Below are positions 36,778 to 47,350 of a DNA stretch of 64,000 bases, one piece after another. Each line of letters starts with the position of its first letter. Position 1 is the stretch's first letter. The position numbers and the translations under genes are program-made. The DNA is from Paenibacillus maysiensis (lineage in GTDB: Bacteria > Bacillota > Bacilli > Paenibacillales > Paenibacillaceae), in assembly GCF_000520815.1 (NCBI RefSeq), contig NZ_ASRY01000176.1:1-64000 (forward strand), in the 5' to 3' direction. The notes under the pieces are model-generated. The model ran no database searches, was not told the DNA's origin, and saw nothing but the letters and a program-made list of their open reading frames with translations.

Positions 36778-37836
36778 ATGGAGAGAAGACATAGGAGAAG
36801 GACAGGCGGAAAGCCTAAGAAGAAAAAAAGGTTTACCGCTCTATATATTTCATGTATTGTTTTGTTTCTGATTGCGGCGGGAGGATATCTGTTTCGTAAA
36901 CAGCTGACACTGGTGGCCTTTGACTGGTTCGTATCTCCGACGTTGGAGAGCAAGCTGGAGAAGTCCTTTCAGCCGCGCCAGTCGGAGGGACAGAAGCAGC
37001 CAGAGCCGGTTGCTTATCGGAAAGAGCCGTTTTCGGTGCTGCTGCTTGGAACGGACCAAAGGCCGAATGAGAAGGCGCGTGGCCGCTCGGACACGGTAAT
37101 TTATGCGGCTGTACGGCCTGCGGAATCGCGTGTGCTTCTGGTTTCCCTTCCAAGGGATACGTATGTCCAGATTGCCGGACATGATCCAAATCATGACGGT
37201 GAGGATGATTTTGATAAGTTGGGGCATGCTTATGCATTCGGAGGCGAAGATATGTCCATGGCTACGGTAGAGAAGCTGATGGAGCATAAGGCCGATTATT
37301 ATGCTACGATTAATTTTCAAGGTATTCAGGATGCTGTAAATGTGGTGGGCGGGGTTGAACTTCCTATTGATAAGCCGATTGAGAATAAAAACCCGCTGCA
37401 TATCAAGTTCCGCATCGAGGCGGGCAAGCCGCTTTATAATGGTGAAGAAGCAATGTATTATGTTAGATATAGGGAAGACAGCGACTTTAATCGTACCAAA
37501 CGGCAGCAAATTTTTCTGAATGCAATGGCGGATAAGCTGCTGAATATCAACGGGATTTCCAAGATTCCGGAGCTACTCGATATTATGGGAGCCAATTTCA
37601 AGACGGATATGGAGCCTACTTTTATTACCAGGCTTGGCAAGCAGGCCATTTTGCAGGGTCAACCACAAATTTCGAGTTTTACGATTACGGGGGAAGGTTT
37701 CAAGAAGAAGGGCCTGTATTATGACCGGGCCAATGAACAGGAACTCGAATACGCCAGACTTATGATCGCAAACTGGCTGGATTCCGGCACAACCCCGCAG
37801 ACGCTGAAGCTTCCCGACAAGCAGGACATTCAGTGA
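36778..37836 (+). CDS. LytR-CpsA-Psr (LCP) family glycopolymer transferase
   Basis: A 352-residue membrane-anchored LCP protein. One N-terminal helix follows a Lys/Arg-rich cytosolic stretch. Conserved features: LLLGTDQRPNEKARGRSDTVIYA, with the RSD arginine near residue 101, SLPRDTYVQI near 124-133, the DKLGHAYAFGG block near 142-152, and GGVELPIDKPI. Members transfer wall teichoic acid or other glycopolymers to peptidoglycan at the outer face of the membrane. AGGAAGGAA precedes the ATG. Confidence 0.9.
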   Translation: MERRHRRRTGGKPKKKKRFTALYISCIVLFLIAAGGYLFRKQLTLVAFDWFVSPTLESKLEKSFQPRQSEGQKQPEPVAYRKEPFSVLLLGTDQRPNEKARGRSDTVIYAAVRPAESRVLLVSLPRDTYVQIAGHDPNHDGEDDFDKLGHAYAFGGEDMSMATVEKLMEHKADYYATINFQGIQDAVNVVGGVELPIDKPIENKNPLHIKFRIEAGKPLYNGEEAMYYVRYREDSDFNRTKRQQIFLNAMADKLLNINGISKIPELLDIMGANFKTDMEPTFITRLGKQAILQGQPQISSFTITGEGFKKKGLYYDRANEQELEYARLMIANWLDSGTTPQTLKLPDKQDIQ

Positions 37837-37882
37837 GTAATCATTTGATTTTACAATTGATTTTGAGGGGGATTCGTTTCTC

Positions 37883-38311
37883 ATGAATATCGCTTTTTTC
37901 TTGCTTCCCAAACAAGAGGTTGCTTTTGTCACGGCGGATGCAACTTTACGGCAAACGTTGGAGCGGATGGAGTATCACCGTTTCACGGCGGTTCCGATTT
38001 TGGATAAGGAAGGTAGATATACCGGCACGGTTACAGAGGGTGATCTGCTGTGGCATATGAAGGAATCTGAGGGAAAAATCACCTTTGAAAACGCTTCGAA
38101 GTTCATGCTCAAGGACGTTCCGCTTCGGGTTTCGATAAAGCCTGTGTCCATTGATGCCAATATGGAGGATTTAATTAATTTGGCGAAGGTGCAGAACTTT
38201 GTCCCTGTTGTGGATGATATGGAACGGTTTATCGGCATTGTCCGCCGTAGCCAGATTATTGAATATTGTGAAAAATTTGTGTCGAGAGAATCACTTAACT
38301 CGTCATCTTAA
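37883..38311 (+). CDS. CBS-domain protein
   Basis: A 142-residue protein composed of two CBS repeats: the first about residues 10-60 (TADATLRQTLERMEYHRFTAVPILDKEGRYTGTVTEGDLL) and the second about 75-135 (SIDANMEDLINLAKVQNFVPVVDDMERFIGIVRRSQII). No catalytic domain. CBS pairs bind adenosine nucleotides, and in Bacillus a small CBS protein is a c-di-AMP receptor; here gdpP, a c-di-AMP phosphodiesterase, is 1.4 kb downstream. A link is inference only. GAGGGGGATT precedes the ATG. Confidence 0.85.
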   Translation: MNIAFFLLPKQEVAFVTADATLRQTLERMEYHRFTAVPILDKEGRYTGTVTEGDLLWHMKESEGKITFENASKFMLKDVPLRVSIKPVSIDANMEDLINLAKVQNFVPVVDDMERFIGIVRRSQIIEYCEKFVSRESLNSSS

Positions 38312-38416
38312 AGCAAGCAGCATAGTTGCTCTGAACAATAATAATTTGCCTACGGATAACAATTATTTTCAGCATAGGATATGCTATAATGGAGAATAAA
38401 GCTTTTTCAGAGGGGT

Positions 38417-38734
38417 GTGACTCTTCATCATATGCCTAAAGAACTGGATGTAGTTAAGCGGGCCAAGGTGATTGAATGGCTCAAAACAGAGGTACTTGAC
38501 CAGGTATCCCGTCTGTTTAAAGCGATGTGGGAAGGTAGTACAGCCCGCATTGGCGATTGTCTGGCGAGCCTGATAATGAGCAGCTATATTTTGGGAAGAC
38601 GCCTTGGGGTGTCTTACCGTGAATTGGATGATCTCCTCATTGACAAGCTAAGAAAGCACAGAAAAGAAGGACACCAGCTGGAGGATTGGTATCAGGACAT
38701 TTCCGCACTGGAAGAACATATGCGTAAGAGGTGA
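38417..38734 (+). CDS. MazG-like family protein
   Basis: A 105-residue helical protein, ending just before yybS. The helical pattern (VVKRAKVIEWLKTEVLDQVSRLFKAMWEGSTARIGDCLASLIMSSYILGRRLG) resembles the MazG-like fold of all-alpha NTP pyrophosphohydrolases, but the Exx E..ED metal motif of active MazG is not clear. Start uncertain: a GTG at 38417 sits in the SD-like GAGGGGTGTGA, while an ATG at 38432 is about 14 bases after it. Its stop overlaps the GTG of yybS. Confidence 0.6.
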   Translation: MTLHHMPKELDVVKRAKVIEWLKTEVLDQVSRLFKAMWEGSTARIGDCLASLIMSSYILGRRLGVSYRELDDLLIDKLRKHRKEGHQLEDWYQDISALEEHMRKR

Positions 38735-39657
38735 AAACTTTGAAATTCCGCTTGGCAACTGTAGCATGGAGCGTTATTTATTTGCTGCTGCTGCTGTCTC
38801 TATTGACACCCTTAAGAATCTTTACCGTATTTTTGCTGATTGTGCCTGGCGTTGTATTGTTTTCATCGCTGCCTTTCAAAGGATTTCTGATTCATGTGAT
38901 ACCGGTGCTGTTGATTATAGCGCTACAAGATGTATATTTACTGCTTCCCGCGATTTATTTTCTGATCCCAGCCTTGCTAATGGGACGGGTATATAAAAAG
39001 GGAGCCCCTGCCTTTCAGGCTTTGATGACCGGAGCGGGTGTGATTTTAGCCGAGTTGTTGGTTGTGCTACTCATTGCTACGTATGCCTTCGGGTTTGATC
39101 TTTCGCAATATCTTCGTGATCAGGCTGCTATATCGGCAAATCTGGTACAACAGATTATAAATAATAATCCGATGCTTCCGGGCATGAAATGGACAGCAGA
39201 AGATACACAGAGACTCGGTACGATGATGATCGGCAAAGTTCCATATGTGCTGATCCTGACCTCGTTTTTACTGGCTGTGATCACGCATGCTCTGGCGCGT
39301 CCGGCATTGAGCAGCCTTGATGTGCCTGTACGCAAAATGAAGCCTGCCCGAGAATGGAGGCTGCCACGCGCGCTCATCTGGTATTACCTGCTGGCGATTG
39401 TGTTTGAGTGGATGGCCATGTCCTCTGACAGCAGTTGGGTTCAGGCGGTTTCTGTTAGTATGTTGCCGCTGATCCATGCGTGCTTTATTATCCAGACGAT
39501 CGGATTTATTTACTTCTGGACTCATAGCCGTAACATGAGCCCGGTGATCGCGGTGCTGCTGTCGCTCGTCGTTCTGGTGTTCCAGCCACTCCGTATTATC
39601 GGTATTATTGATTTGGCCTTTCCGCTGCGTGAAGCTATTACAAGATCAAAGAAATAG
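38731..39657 (+). CDS. yybS: YybS family membrane protein (DUF2232)
   Basis: A 308-residue protein with eight or so hydrophobic helices, including FRLATVAWSVIYLLLLLSLLTPLRIF at the start, AFQALMTGAGVILAELLVVLLIATYAFGF (about 91-120) and ALIWYYLLAIVFEWMAMSS. The length and position directly upstream of gdpP match YybS. Function unknown. The GTG at 38731 overlaps the previous stop; a TTG at 38740 after AGAGGTGAAAACT is an alternative. Confidence 0.85.
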   Translation: MKTLKFRLATVAWSVIYLLLLLSLLTPLRIFTVFLLIVPGVVLFSSLPFKGFLIHVIPVLLIIALQDVYLLLPAIYFLIPALLMGRVYKKGAPAFQALMTGAGVILAELLVVLLIATYAFGFDLSQYLRDQAAISANLVQQIINNNPMLPGMKWTAEDTQRLGTMMIGKVPYVLILTSFLLAVITHALARPALSSLDVPVRKMKPAREWRLPRALIWYYLLAIVFEWMAMSSDSSWVQAVSVSMLPLIHACFIIQTIGFIYFWTHSRNMSPVIAVLLSLVVLVFQPLRIIGIIDLAFPLREAITRSKK

Positions 39658-39668
39658 GGTGAACAGTC

Positions 39669-41657
39669 ATGCCTAAATTTCTACAAAAACGCTGGCACGG
39701 CTATCATACCGTCTGGGCGTTTTTACTGCTGCTGGTGCTTGTCATATGTATTTCCATGTATAACTGGGAACTGGGTGTGATGGGACTGGTGCTGTCATTC
39801 TTGCTCGGCGGGCTGATGCTGAAGACGGAATTGGATTTCCGTCGGGAACTGAATCAATATATCAGCGGCCTTTCATTTCGCATCAAGCGGGTGGAAGGGG
39901 AAGCGGTCAGCTCACTGCCGTTCGGCATCATTTTATACAGCGAAAATCGAACGGTAGAATGGCACAATCGGTTCGCTGGGGAAATGTTCGAGGACCAGTC
40001 ACTGATAGGCGAGCCGCTCCAGGACCTCTTTCCCCAGCTGGCAGGAGCTTTGGGTGCCAAAAAGGAAACGAAGGAGCCTGTTCGTGAGCTAATGGTAGAG
40101 CTACAGCATGATGAGCGCTATTATCATTTCCTCATCGTGCTGGATGAGCGTCTGATTTATTTGTATGAAGTGACGGAGTTGGCGGTGCTGCACAAGCAGT
40201 ATGAGAACGAGCGGCTGGCGCTCGGCATCGTTATGCTTGATAATATGGATGAAGCTGCTCAGGGAATGGACGATCAGCAGCGTACCGCGCTTATTGCGAA
40301 GGTGTCGAGCGAGATTACATCATGGGCGAACCAGTACAATATTTATTTGCGTCGTTTGTCATCCGAGCGTTATCTCATCATGCTGAATCACAAGGCGCTT
40401 CAGGAGCTGGAGCAAAGTCGATTCGTCATTCTGGATACGGTACGGGAAATGACGGCCGATTTGAAGGTGCCGATGACACTGAGCATCGGCTTGTCCTTCG
40501 GCGCGGAGAGCATCAAGGAGCTGGGCGAGCTGGCTCAGTCCAGTCTGGATATGGCGCTCGGACGGGGCGGCGACCAGGCGGCGGTGAAGGCGGGACAGCG
40601 TCTATCTTTTTATGGCGGCAAGTCCAATGCTGTCGAAAAGCGTACACGGGTGCGCGCGCGGGTCATTGCGCATGCGCTGCGTGATCTGATGCAGGAGAGT
40701 GACCGCGTGCTGATCATGGGGCACAAAATACCGGACATGGACGCACTGGGGGCGGCCATCGGGGTATGGAAGGCCGCAGCGCTCTACAACGTAGAGGCAC
40801 ACATCGTGCTGGATAAATCTAATCCGTCCATCGACCGGATGATGGAGCAGGTGAACAAGGACGAGAATCTGTCGAAAGCGCTCATGACGCCGGAGCAGTC
40901 GCTCCAGCTGATGACCGAGCATAGCCTGCTGGTCGTGGTGGATACGCACAAGGCCTCGATGACAATTGAGCCGAAATTGGTGCAGACGGCGAGCAGGGTG
41001 GTCGTTGTAGATCATCATCGTCGGGGCGAGGAGTTTATTAACGACTCTGTTTTGATTTATCTGGAGCCGTACGCGTCGTCGGCATGTGAGCTGGTGACAG
41101 AGCTGCTGCAATATATTCATGAGAAGGTTCAACTGACGCCGCTGGAGGCGACATCGTTGCTTGCGGGGATTACGGTGGATACCAAGCATTTTTCCCTGCA
41201 TACAGGCTCACGTACGTTTGAAGCAGCCGGTTTTTTGCGGCGTAGCGGGGCGGATACAGTCATGATCCAGCGCATGTTAAAAGAGGACCTGGATGAATAT
41301 ATTGCTAAGGCGGAAATTATTAAGCATGCTAAAATGATATATGGGCACATCGCGCTTGCGGTGACAGAGCCCGGACAGAAGATACCGCAGCTCCTGATTG
41401 CTCAGGTGGCGGATTCATTACTCAATATGACGGATGTACTGGCCTCCTTTGTGGTCAGTGAACGTCCTGACGGCCTGGTGGGGATCAGCGCCCGTTCACT
41501 CGGACGCATGAACGTACAGGTCGTCATGGAACGGCTAGGCGGCGGAGGACATCTGACGAATGCGGCGGTTCAGCTGGATTGTCCGCTGGAGGAAGCCAAA
41601 CGCAGAGTGGTCGACGTGCTGGCCGAAATTGATGGGGAAGAGGGGTTATTTGAATGA
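39669..41657 (+). CDS. gdpP: Cyclic-di-AMP phosphodiesterase GdpP (YybT)
   Basis: A 662-residue membrane protein. Two N-terminal transmembrane helices (about 13-55), a degenerate PAS domain (about 80-160), a degenerate GGDEF-like domain (about 170-305), and a DHH-DHHA1 phosphoesterase: [16 protein letters not shown] near 349-364, [11 protein letters not shown] near 447-457 and [13 protein letters not shown] near 624-636. GdpP cleaves c-di-AMP and affects wall stress and potassium balance. 4-base overlap with rplI, and co-transcribed. Confidence 0.97.
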   Translation: MPKFLQKRWHGYHTVWAFLLLLVLVICISMYNWELGVMGLVLSFLLGGLMLKTELDFRRELNQYISGLSFRIKRVEGEAVSSLPFGIILYSENRTVEWHNRFAGEMFEDQSLIGEPLQDLFPQLAGALGAKKETKEPVRELMVELQHDERYYHFLIVLDERLIYLYEVTELAVLHKQYENERLALGIVMLDNMDEAAQGMDDQQRTALIAKVSSEITSWANQYNIYLRRLSSERYLIMLNHKALQELEQSRFVILDTVREMTADLKVPMTLSIGLSFGAESIKELGELAQSSLDMALGRGGDQAAVKAGQRLSFYGGKSNAVEKRTRVRARVIAHALRDLMQESDRVLIMGHKIPDMDALGAAIGVWKAAALYNVEAHIVLDKSNPSIDRMMEQVNKDENLSKALMTPEQSLQLMTEHSLLVVVDTHKASMTIEPKLVQTASRVVVVDHHRRGEEFINDSVLIYLEPYASSACELVTELLQYIHEKVQLTPLEATSLLAGITVDTKHFSLHTGSRTFEAAGFLRRSGADTVMIQRMLKEDLDEYIAKAEIIKHAKMIYGHIALAVTEPGQKIPQLLIAQVADSLLNMTDVLASFVVSERPDGLVGISARSLGRMNVQVVMERLGGGGHLTNAAVQLDCPLEEAKRRVVDVLAEIDGEEGLFE

Positions 41658-42097
41658 GAGTGATTTTTATTAAAGATATGAAGGGCCAAGGCAAGAAGGG
41701 TCAAATTAAGGAAGTATCGGACGGTTACGCAGCGAATTTCCTGCTGCCGCGTGGTATTGCCCGCCCGGCAACGGAAGGGAATATGAAGACGCTGGAGAAC
41801 CAGAACGCTGCTGAGGAAAAGCGCAAGCAAGAGGAAAAGGAAGAGGCGCAGGCACTCGGCAAAAAGCTGGAATCCACAACTGTTCAGCTTAAAGCAAAAG
41901 CTGGTGAAGGCGGTCGACTGTTCGGAGCGATTACAAGCAAGCAAATCGCGGAAGCGGTCGCTGCGACGGGGATTAAGCTGGACAAACGCAAAATCGAGCT
42001 GGAAGAACCGATTCGTACGTTGGGCGTGACTCAAATGACCGTTAAGCTTCATCCTGAGGTCAAAGCTACGCTGAAGGTACAGGTGACCGAAGAATAA
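41654..42097 (+). CDS. rplI: 50S ribosomal protein L9
   Basis: A 147-residue protein with the L9 N-terminal [30 protein letters not shown], a long charged central helix ([26 protein letters not shown]), and the C-terminal RNA-binding domain ([20 protein letters not shown]). Overlaps gdpP by 4 bases and is followed by dnaB after 2 bases, as in Bacillus. Confidence 0.98.
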   Translation: MRVIFIKDMKGQGKKGQIKEVSDGYAANFLLPRGIARPATEGNMKTLENQNAAEEKRKQEEKEEAQALGKKLESTTVQLKAKAGEGGRLFGAITSKQIAEAVAATGIKLDKRKIELEEPIRTLGVTQMTVKLHPEVKATLKVQVTEE

Positions 42098-42099
42098 TT

Positions 42100-43458
42100 A
42101 TGGGCGGCGAATTTTTCGATCGGATTCCTCCGCAAAACCTGGAGGCAGAACAGGCGGTTATCGGGTCCATTTTGCTCCAGTCCGAAGCACTGATTACAGC
42201 GATGGAGCGGGTGCAGACCGAGGATTTTTACGATAAGGCTCACCAGATGATTTACGAAGCGATGATTGAGCTGGGTGAATCCGGACAGCCGATAGACTTG
42301 GTTACCCTGACCTCGAAAATTCAGGACAAGGGTCAGTTGGAGGATATCGGGGGTGTCAGTTATCTGGCGAAGCTGGCTCACGGGGTACCGACAGCGGCCA
42401 ACGTGGATTACTACGCTCAGATTATTGAAGAAAAGGCGATGCTCCGCCGATTGATTCGTGCAGCTACGCAGATTGTGAGCGAAGGCTATAGCGGTGGCGA
42501 GGACGTCGCCGGTATGCTGAGCGATGCCGAGCGCAAGATTATGGAGATATCCAACGGGCGTTCGGGCAGCGGTTTTATTGCCATCCGCGATGTCGTGATG
42601 GAAGTGTTCGACCGGGTCGAATTGCTGCACCAGAACAAGGGCAATACGACCGGGATTCCATCCGGCTTTGTTGATTTGGACAAGATGACGGCGGGTTTCC
42701 AGCGCAATGATTTGATCATTGTGGCAGCTCGTCCATCCGTAGGTAAAACGGCGTTCGCCCTAAATATTGCGCAAAACGTTGCGGTTCGGGCGAAGGAGAC
42801 GGTTGCTATCTTCAGTCTGGAAATGTCGGCGGCCCAGCTCGTGCAGCGGATGATCTGCGCCGAGGCCAATCTGGATGCAAACGTGATGCGGACAGGTGAT
42901 TTTAAAGGCGACGACGATTGGGCGAAGCTGACGATGGGCATTGCAGCCTTGTCGGAGGCTGAGATCTATATTGACGATACGCCGGGTATTACGGTTGCGG
43001 ATATCCGTGCCAAGTGCCGCCGTCTCAAGACGGAAAAGGGACTGGGTATGATCGTGATCGACTACTTGCAGCTCATTCATGGGCGGGGGAAGTCGGGCGA
43101 GAACCGGCAGCAGGAGGTATCCGAAATTTCGCGGACCTTGAAGCAAATTGCCCGTGAGCTGGAAGTGCCTGTAATCGCCCTTTCCCAGTTGAGCCGGGGT
43201 GTGGAGCAGCGTCAGGACAAGCGGCCGATGATGAGTGATTTGCGGGAATCCGGTTCCATTGAGCAGGATGCTGATATCGTCGCGTTTCTGTACCGGGATG
43301 ATTACTATAATCAGGAAACGGAAAAGAAAAATATTATCGAGATTATCATTGCCAAGCAACGTAACGGCCCGGTCGGTACGGTAGAGCTGGTGTTTCTCAA
43401 AAATTATAATAAATTCGCCAATTACGAGCGTGCTCATTCGGATGCGTTCGCTGGATAA
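42100..43458 (+). CDS. dnaB: Replicative DNA helicase DnaB family (DnaC of Bacillus)
   Basis: A 452-residue hexameric 5'-3' helicase. N-terminal primase-binding domain (IPPQNLEAEQAVIGSILLQSEAL), Walker A RPSVGKTAFALNIAQN near residues 211-226, Walker B MIVIDYLQLIHG near 318-329, and the SGSIEQDADIVAFLYRDDYYN region near 386-406. Starts two bases after rplI without its own promoter. Confidence 0.98.
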   Translation: MGGEFFDRIPPQNLEAEQAVIGSILLQSEALITAMERVQTEDFYDKAHQMIYEAMIELGESGQPIDLVTLTSKIQDKGQLEDIGGVSYLAKLAHGVPTAANVDYYAQIIEEKAMLRRLIRAATQIVSEGYSGGEDVAGMLSDAERKIMEISNGRSGSGFIAIRDVVMEVFDRVELLHQNKGNTTGIPSGFVDLDKMTAGFQRNDLIIVAARPSVGKTAFALNIAQNVAVRAKETVAIFSLEMSAAQLVQRMICAEANLDANVMRTGDFKGDDDWAKLTMGIAALSEAEIYIDDTPGITVADIRAKCRRLKTEKGLGMIVIDYLQLIHGRGKSGENRQQEVSEISRTLKQIARELEVPVIALSQLSRGVEQRQDKRPMMSDLRESGSIEQDADIVAFLYRDDYYNQETEKKNIIEIIIAKQRNGPVGTVELVFLKNYNKFANYERAHSDAFAG

Positions 43459-43476
43459 CGGAATGATATATTTGAA

Positions 43477-43522
43477 AAAAGGCTCTTTCGACGCGGTTCT
43501 CGCAATGTCGAAGGGGCCTTTT
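43477..43522 (+). terminator. Terminator after dnaB
   Basis: A 16-base-pair stem (43477-43492 with 43507-43522), AAAAGGC outermost pairing with GCCTTTT, including two G-T pairs, ending in a T-run. It starts 18 bases after dnaB. Confidence 0.85.
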
Positions 43523-43565
43523 ACATACGATATTCATAAGTTTTCATATAAAGGCCGAAACTCTC

Positions 43566-43609
43566 AATTACGAACAATACTATTTTCATGTGATATAATG
43601 TTCGCTTTT
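43566..43609 (+). promoter_or_regulatory. PurR operator: two PurBoxes in inverted orientation
   Basis: AATTACGAACAAT (43566-43578) and AATGTTCGCTTTT (43597-43609) each match the B. subtilis PurBox consensus (AWWWCCGAACWWT and its complement) at 12 of 13 positions. As 14-base boxes (43566-43579, 43596-43609) they are separated by 16 bases, the spacing required for PurR. They lie just upstream of the purA promoter. An extended -10 TGATATAAT at 43591-43599 overlaps the second box. Confidence 0.85.
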
Positions 43610-43612
43610 TAT

Positions 43613-43641
43613 TTGACTTTGAAAAATGGTGCTGTTACACT
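43613..43641 (+). promoter_or_regulatory. Probable purA promoter
   Basis: TTGACT (43613-43618), 17-base spacer, TACACT (43636-43641). It begins four bases after the second PurBox, which places PurR binding just upstream of or over the -35. Confidence 0.6.
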
Positions 43642-45123
<1,482 letters not shown>

Positions 45124-45192
45124 CCAGCAGAATCGTTTTATCTGTTAAGGCGTTATGCCTATTCAATTGTATAGCTATTCCTGCACGTTCAA

Positions 45193-45232
45193 GGAGAGAG
45201 AGGCTGTTAAAAGCCCCCCTCTCCTTTTTTTT
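45193..45232 (+). terminator. Terminator after purA
   Basis: GGAGAGAGAGGC pairs with GCCCCCCTCTCC through a TGTTAAAA loop, followed by eight T, about 70 bases after purA. Confidence 0.9.
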
Positions 45233-45337
45233 ATGTAAAAAGCGTTCCTCTGATTTCCCTCCCTTTTACAAAATCTTATCGCCCATGTCGATTTGTGATA
45301 ACAAACCCTCTCTATAATCCAGATAGAAAGAGATTCG

Positions 45338-45351
45338 GACGTCTAGACGTC
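45338..45351. promoter_or_regulatory. Palindrome matching GntR/HutC operator core
   Basis: GACGTCTAGACGTC, a perfect 14-bp palindrome containing GTCTAGAC, which fits the GTnTAnAC core of HutC-type GntR operators. It lies 25 bases downstream of the -10-like TATAAT at 45313-45318 and 17 bases before the first gene of the ABC-PHP operon, so a bound repressor would block elongation. A GntR/HutC gene closes this operon at 52414. Confidence 0.6.
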
Positions 45352-45367
45352 TTGAGAGGGATGAATT

Positions 45368-46192
45368 ATGAACTGGTATCTTCGCTCACTTGGCACACGC
45401 AAAATTATGGAGTTCATCGTGCTCGTTATTTTCGTCATTTTTTTCCTGGGGCCTCTGACTAACCTGTTGCTGCTGGCGGTTTCGGGAAAATGGCAGTATC
45501 CTGCACCGTTGCCACAGAGCTTGTCACTGGAATGGTGGAAGTTTGTATTAACCCAGGATGATGTGCTTAGCTCTATATCTCTATCCTTCCTGATCGCCAT
45601 TACCGTTACAGTCTGCTCGATTATCGTATGTGTTCCCGCTGCCTACGCCTTCGCGCGGATTTCATTTCCGCTGAGTAAGTGGTTTTTGTTTTCATTTTTG
45701 CTCACGCATGCTTTCCCGAAAATGGGATTGTACGTGTCCATCGCGGTGTTGTTCTACAAGTTCGGGCTGATGAACACCTTTACGGGCATTGTATTGATCC
45801 ACATGGTGAACACCCTGATGTACATGACATGGATTCCTTCCTCTGCGTTCCGCAGCGTCCATCGTGCTCAAGAGGAATCTGCCCGGGATGCCGGGGCGGG
45901 ACCGCTACGGGTTTTCTGGAAAATTACGTTCCCCATGGCGCTGCCCGGCATTGTGGTCGCTTCCATCTTTACGTTTCTCGCTTCATTAGATGAGGCGCAG
46001 GGAACGCTGCTCGTCGGGACACCGGACTATAAAACGATGCCCGTCATCATGTATTCCATTATTGCGGATTATCCGAGCACAACCGGTGCAGTATTCTCCG
46101 TCATTTTGACCTTGCCCACGGTGATCTTACTGCTTGCAGCAAGGCGTTTCGTAAGTGCGGACGTGCTGGCTGGGGGATTCCAGGTGAAATAA
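45368..46192 (+). CDS. ABC transporter permease (YnjC/PhnV-like)
   Basis: A 274-residue inner-membrane permease of the iron/thiamine/2-aminoethylphosphonate type, six hydrophobic helices. The EAA loop is EESARDAGAGPLRVFWKITFPMALPGIVV near residues 160-190. The ATG at 45368 follows GAGAGGG. First gene of the operon. It is one of two permeases, pairing with that at 48523. Substrate not readable from sequence. Confidence 0.9.
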   Translation: MNWYLRSLGTRKIMEFIVLVIFVIFFLGPLTNLLLLAVSGKWQYPAPLPQSLSLEWWKFVLTQDDVLSSISLSFLIAITVTVCSIIVCVPAAYAFARISFPLSKWFLFSFLLTHAFPKMGLYVSIAVLFYKFGLMNTFTGIVLIHMVNTLMYMTWIPSSAFRSVHRAQEESARDAGAGPLRVFWKITFPMALPGIVVASIFTFLASLDEAQGTLLVGTPDYKTMPVIMYSIIADYPSTTGAVFSVILTLPTVILLLAARRFVSADVLAGGFQVK

Positions 46193-46220
46193 CGCAATTG
46201 GTAAAAAGGAGCCAAATCTA

Positions 46221-47252
46221 ATGTCCATTCAATTATCCATTCGTGAGTTAACCAAACGCTTTAAGACGGGGGACGGAGTCAAGGGCATTTCACTTGACGT
46301 AATGAAAGGGGAACTTGTAACGCTACTCGGTCCTTCCGGCTGTGGTAAAACAACCGTGCTTCGCTCCATTGGCGGCTTTTTGGACCCGGACAGTGGCGAC
46401 ATTGAGATTCAGGGTAAAAGCGTGCTCAAGCTGCCACCCGAAAAGCGCCCGACCGCTATGGTGTTCCAAAGCTATAATTTGTGGCCGCATATGACCGTAT
46501 ATGACAACCTTGCTTTCGGTTTGAAGATTCGCAAGGTGAAAAAGGCGGAAATCGACCGTCAGGTAAAGGAAGCACTGGCGCTGGTTCGGCTGGAGACAGC
46601 AGAGCGTAAAACGCCGGGGCAGCTCTCGGGCGGTCAGCAGCAGCGGGTAGCACTTGCTCGGGCTCTGCTGCTAAAGCCGGATGTATTGCTGCTGGACGAG
46701 CCCTTTTCCGCGCTCGATGCGAAGCTGCGCATGGAGATGAGGGAGGAGCTGCGCGACATCCAGACCCAGACGGGAATGACAATGGTGTTCGTCACTCACG
46801 ATCAGGAGGAGGCGCTGTCCATTTCCGACCGGATCGTCGTTATGAATGCGGGGCGAATTGAGCAGCTCTCTTCGCCGCAGGAGATTTATGACAAGCCACA
46901 ATCGCTTTTTGTAGCAGGCTTTATTGGCCGGATTAATTTATTAAAGGGGGTGAGCACAGGTCGCAGTGTCTCTGTGAGCGGAATACCGTTTGCACAGGAG
47001 CATGAATACACGGGTGAATCCATGGTCGGTGTAAGGCCAGAGGATATTGTTCTGACGACGGAAGAAAACGGCTCTCTGGCTGGAACGATCAGACAAGTGA
47101 TGATTCTCGGGCATTATGCGGAGGTTTCGCTGGATAGCGGTACCGATCATCTGAAAATGTTTGTGCCGCGTGAACGGGCGGCCGAGCTGCGCAGTGGAGA
47201 GCAAATCAGATTCAGCTTCAGTAAAATTGTTACTTTTCCAGCAGCACAGTGA
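46221..47252 (+). CDS. ABC transporter ATPase (PotA/PhnT-like)
   Basis: A 343-residue ATPase. Walker A GPSGCGKTTVLRSIGGF near residues 38-54, Q-loop FQSYNLWPH, signature LSGGQQQRVALARALL near 137-152, Walker B VLLLDEPFSALDAKLR, and a switch H in VTHDQEEALS. The C-terminal ~100 residues look like a TOBE domain, as in polyamine, iron and phosphonate importers. AAAGGAG precedes the ATG. Confidence 0.95.
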   Translation: MSIQLSIRELTKRFKTGDGVKGISLDVMKGELVTLLGPSGCGKTTVLRSIGGFLDPDSGDIEIQGKSVLKLPPEKRPTAMVFQSYNLWPHMTVYDNLAFGLKIRKVKKAEIDRQVKEALALVRLETAERKTPGQLSGGQQQRVALARALLLKPDVLLLDEPFSALDAKLRMEMREELRDIQTQTGMTMVFVTHDQEEALSISDRIVVMNAGRIEQLSSPQEIYDKPQSLFVAGFIGRINLLKGVSTGRSVSVSGIPFAQEHEYTGESMVGVRPEDIVLTTEENGSLAGTIRQVMILGHYAEVSLDSGTDHLKMFVPRERAAELRSGEQIRFSFSKIVTFPAAQ

Positions 47253-47350
47253 AGATTCACGATCAACCTCTACATCGCATCAATGTCCATCATGAACGCA
47301 TCATCTGGTGATGCTGCGAACTTGTGCAACTATCTAAAGGAGGCAACAAC

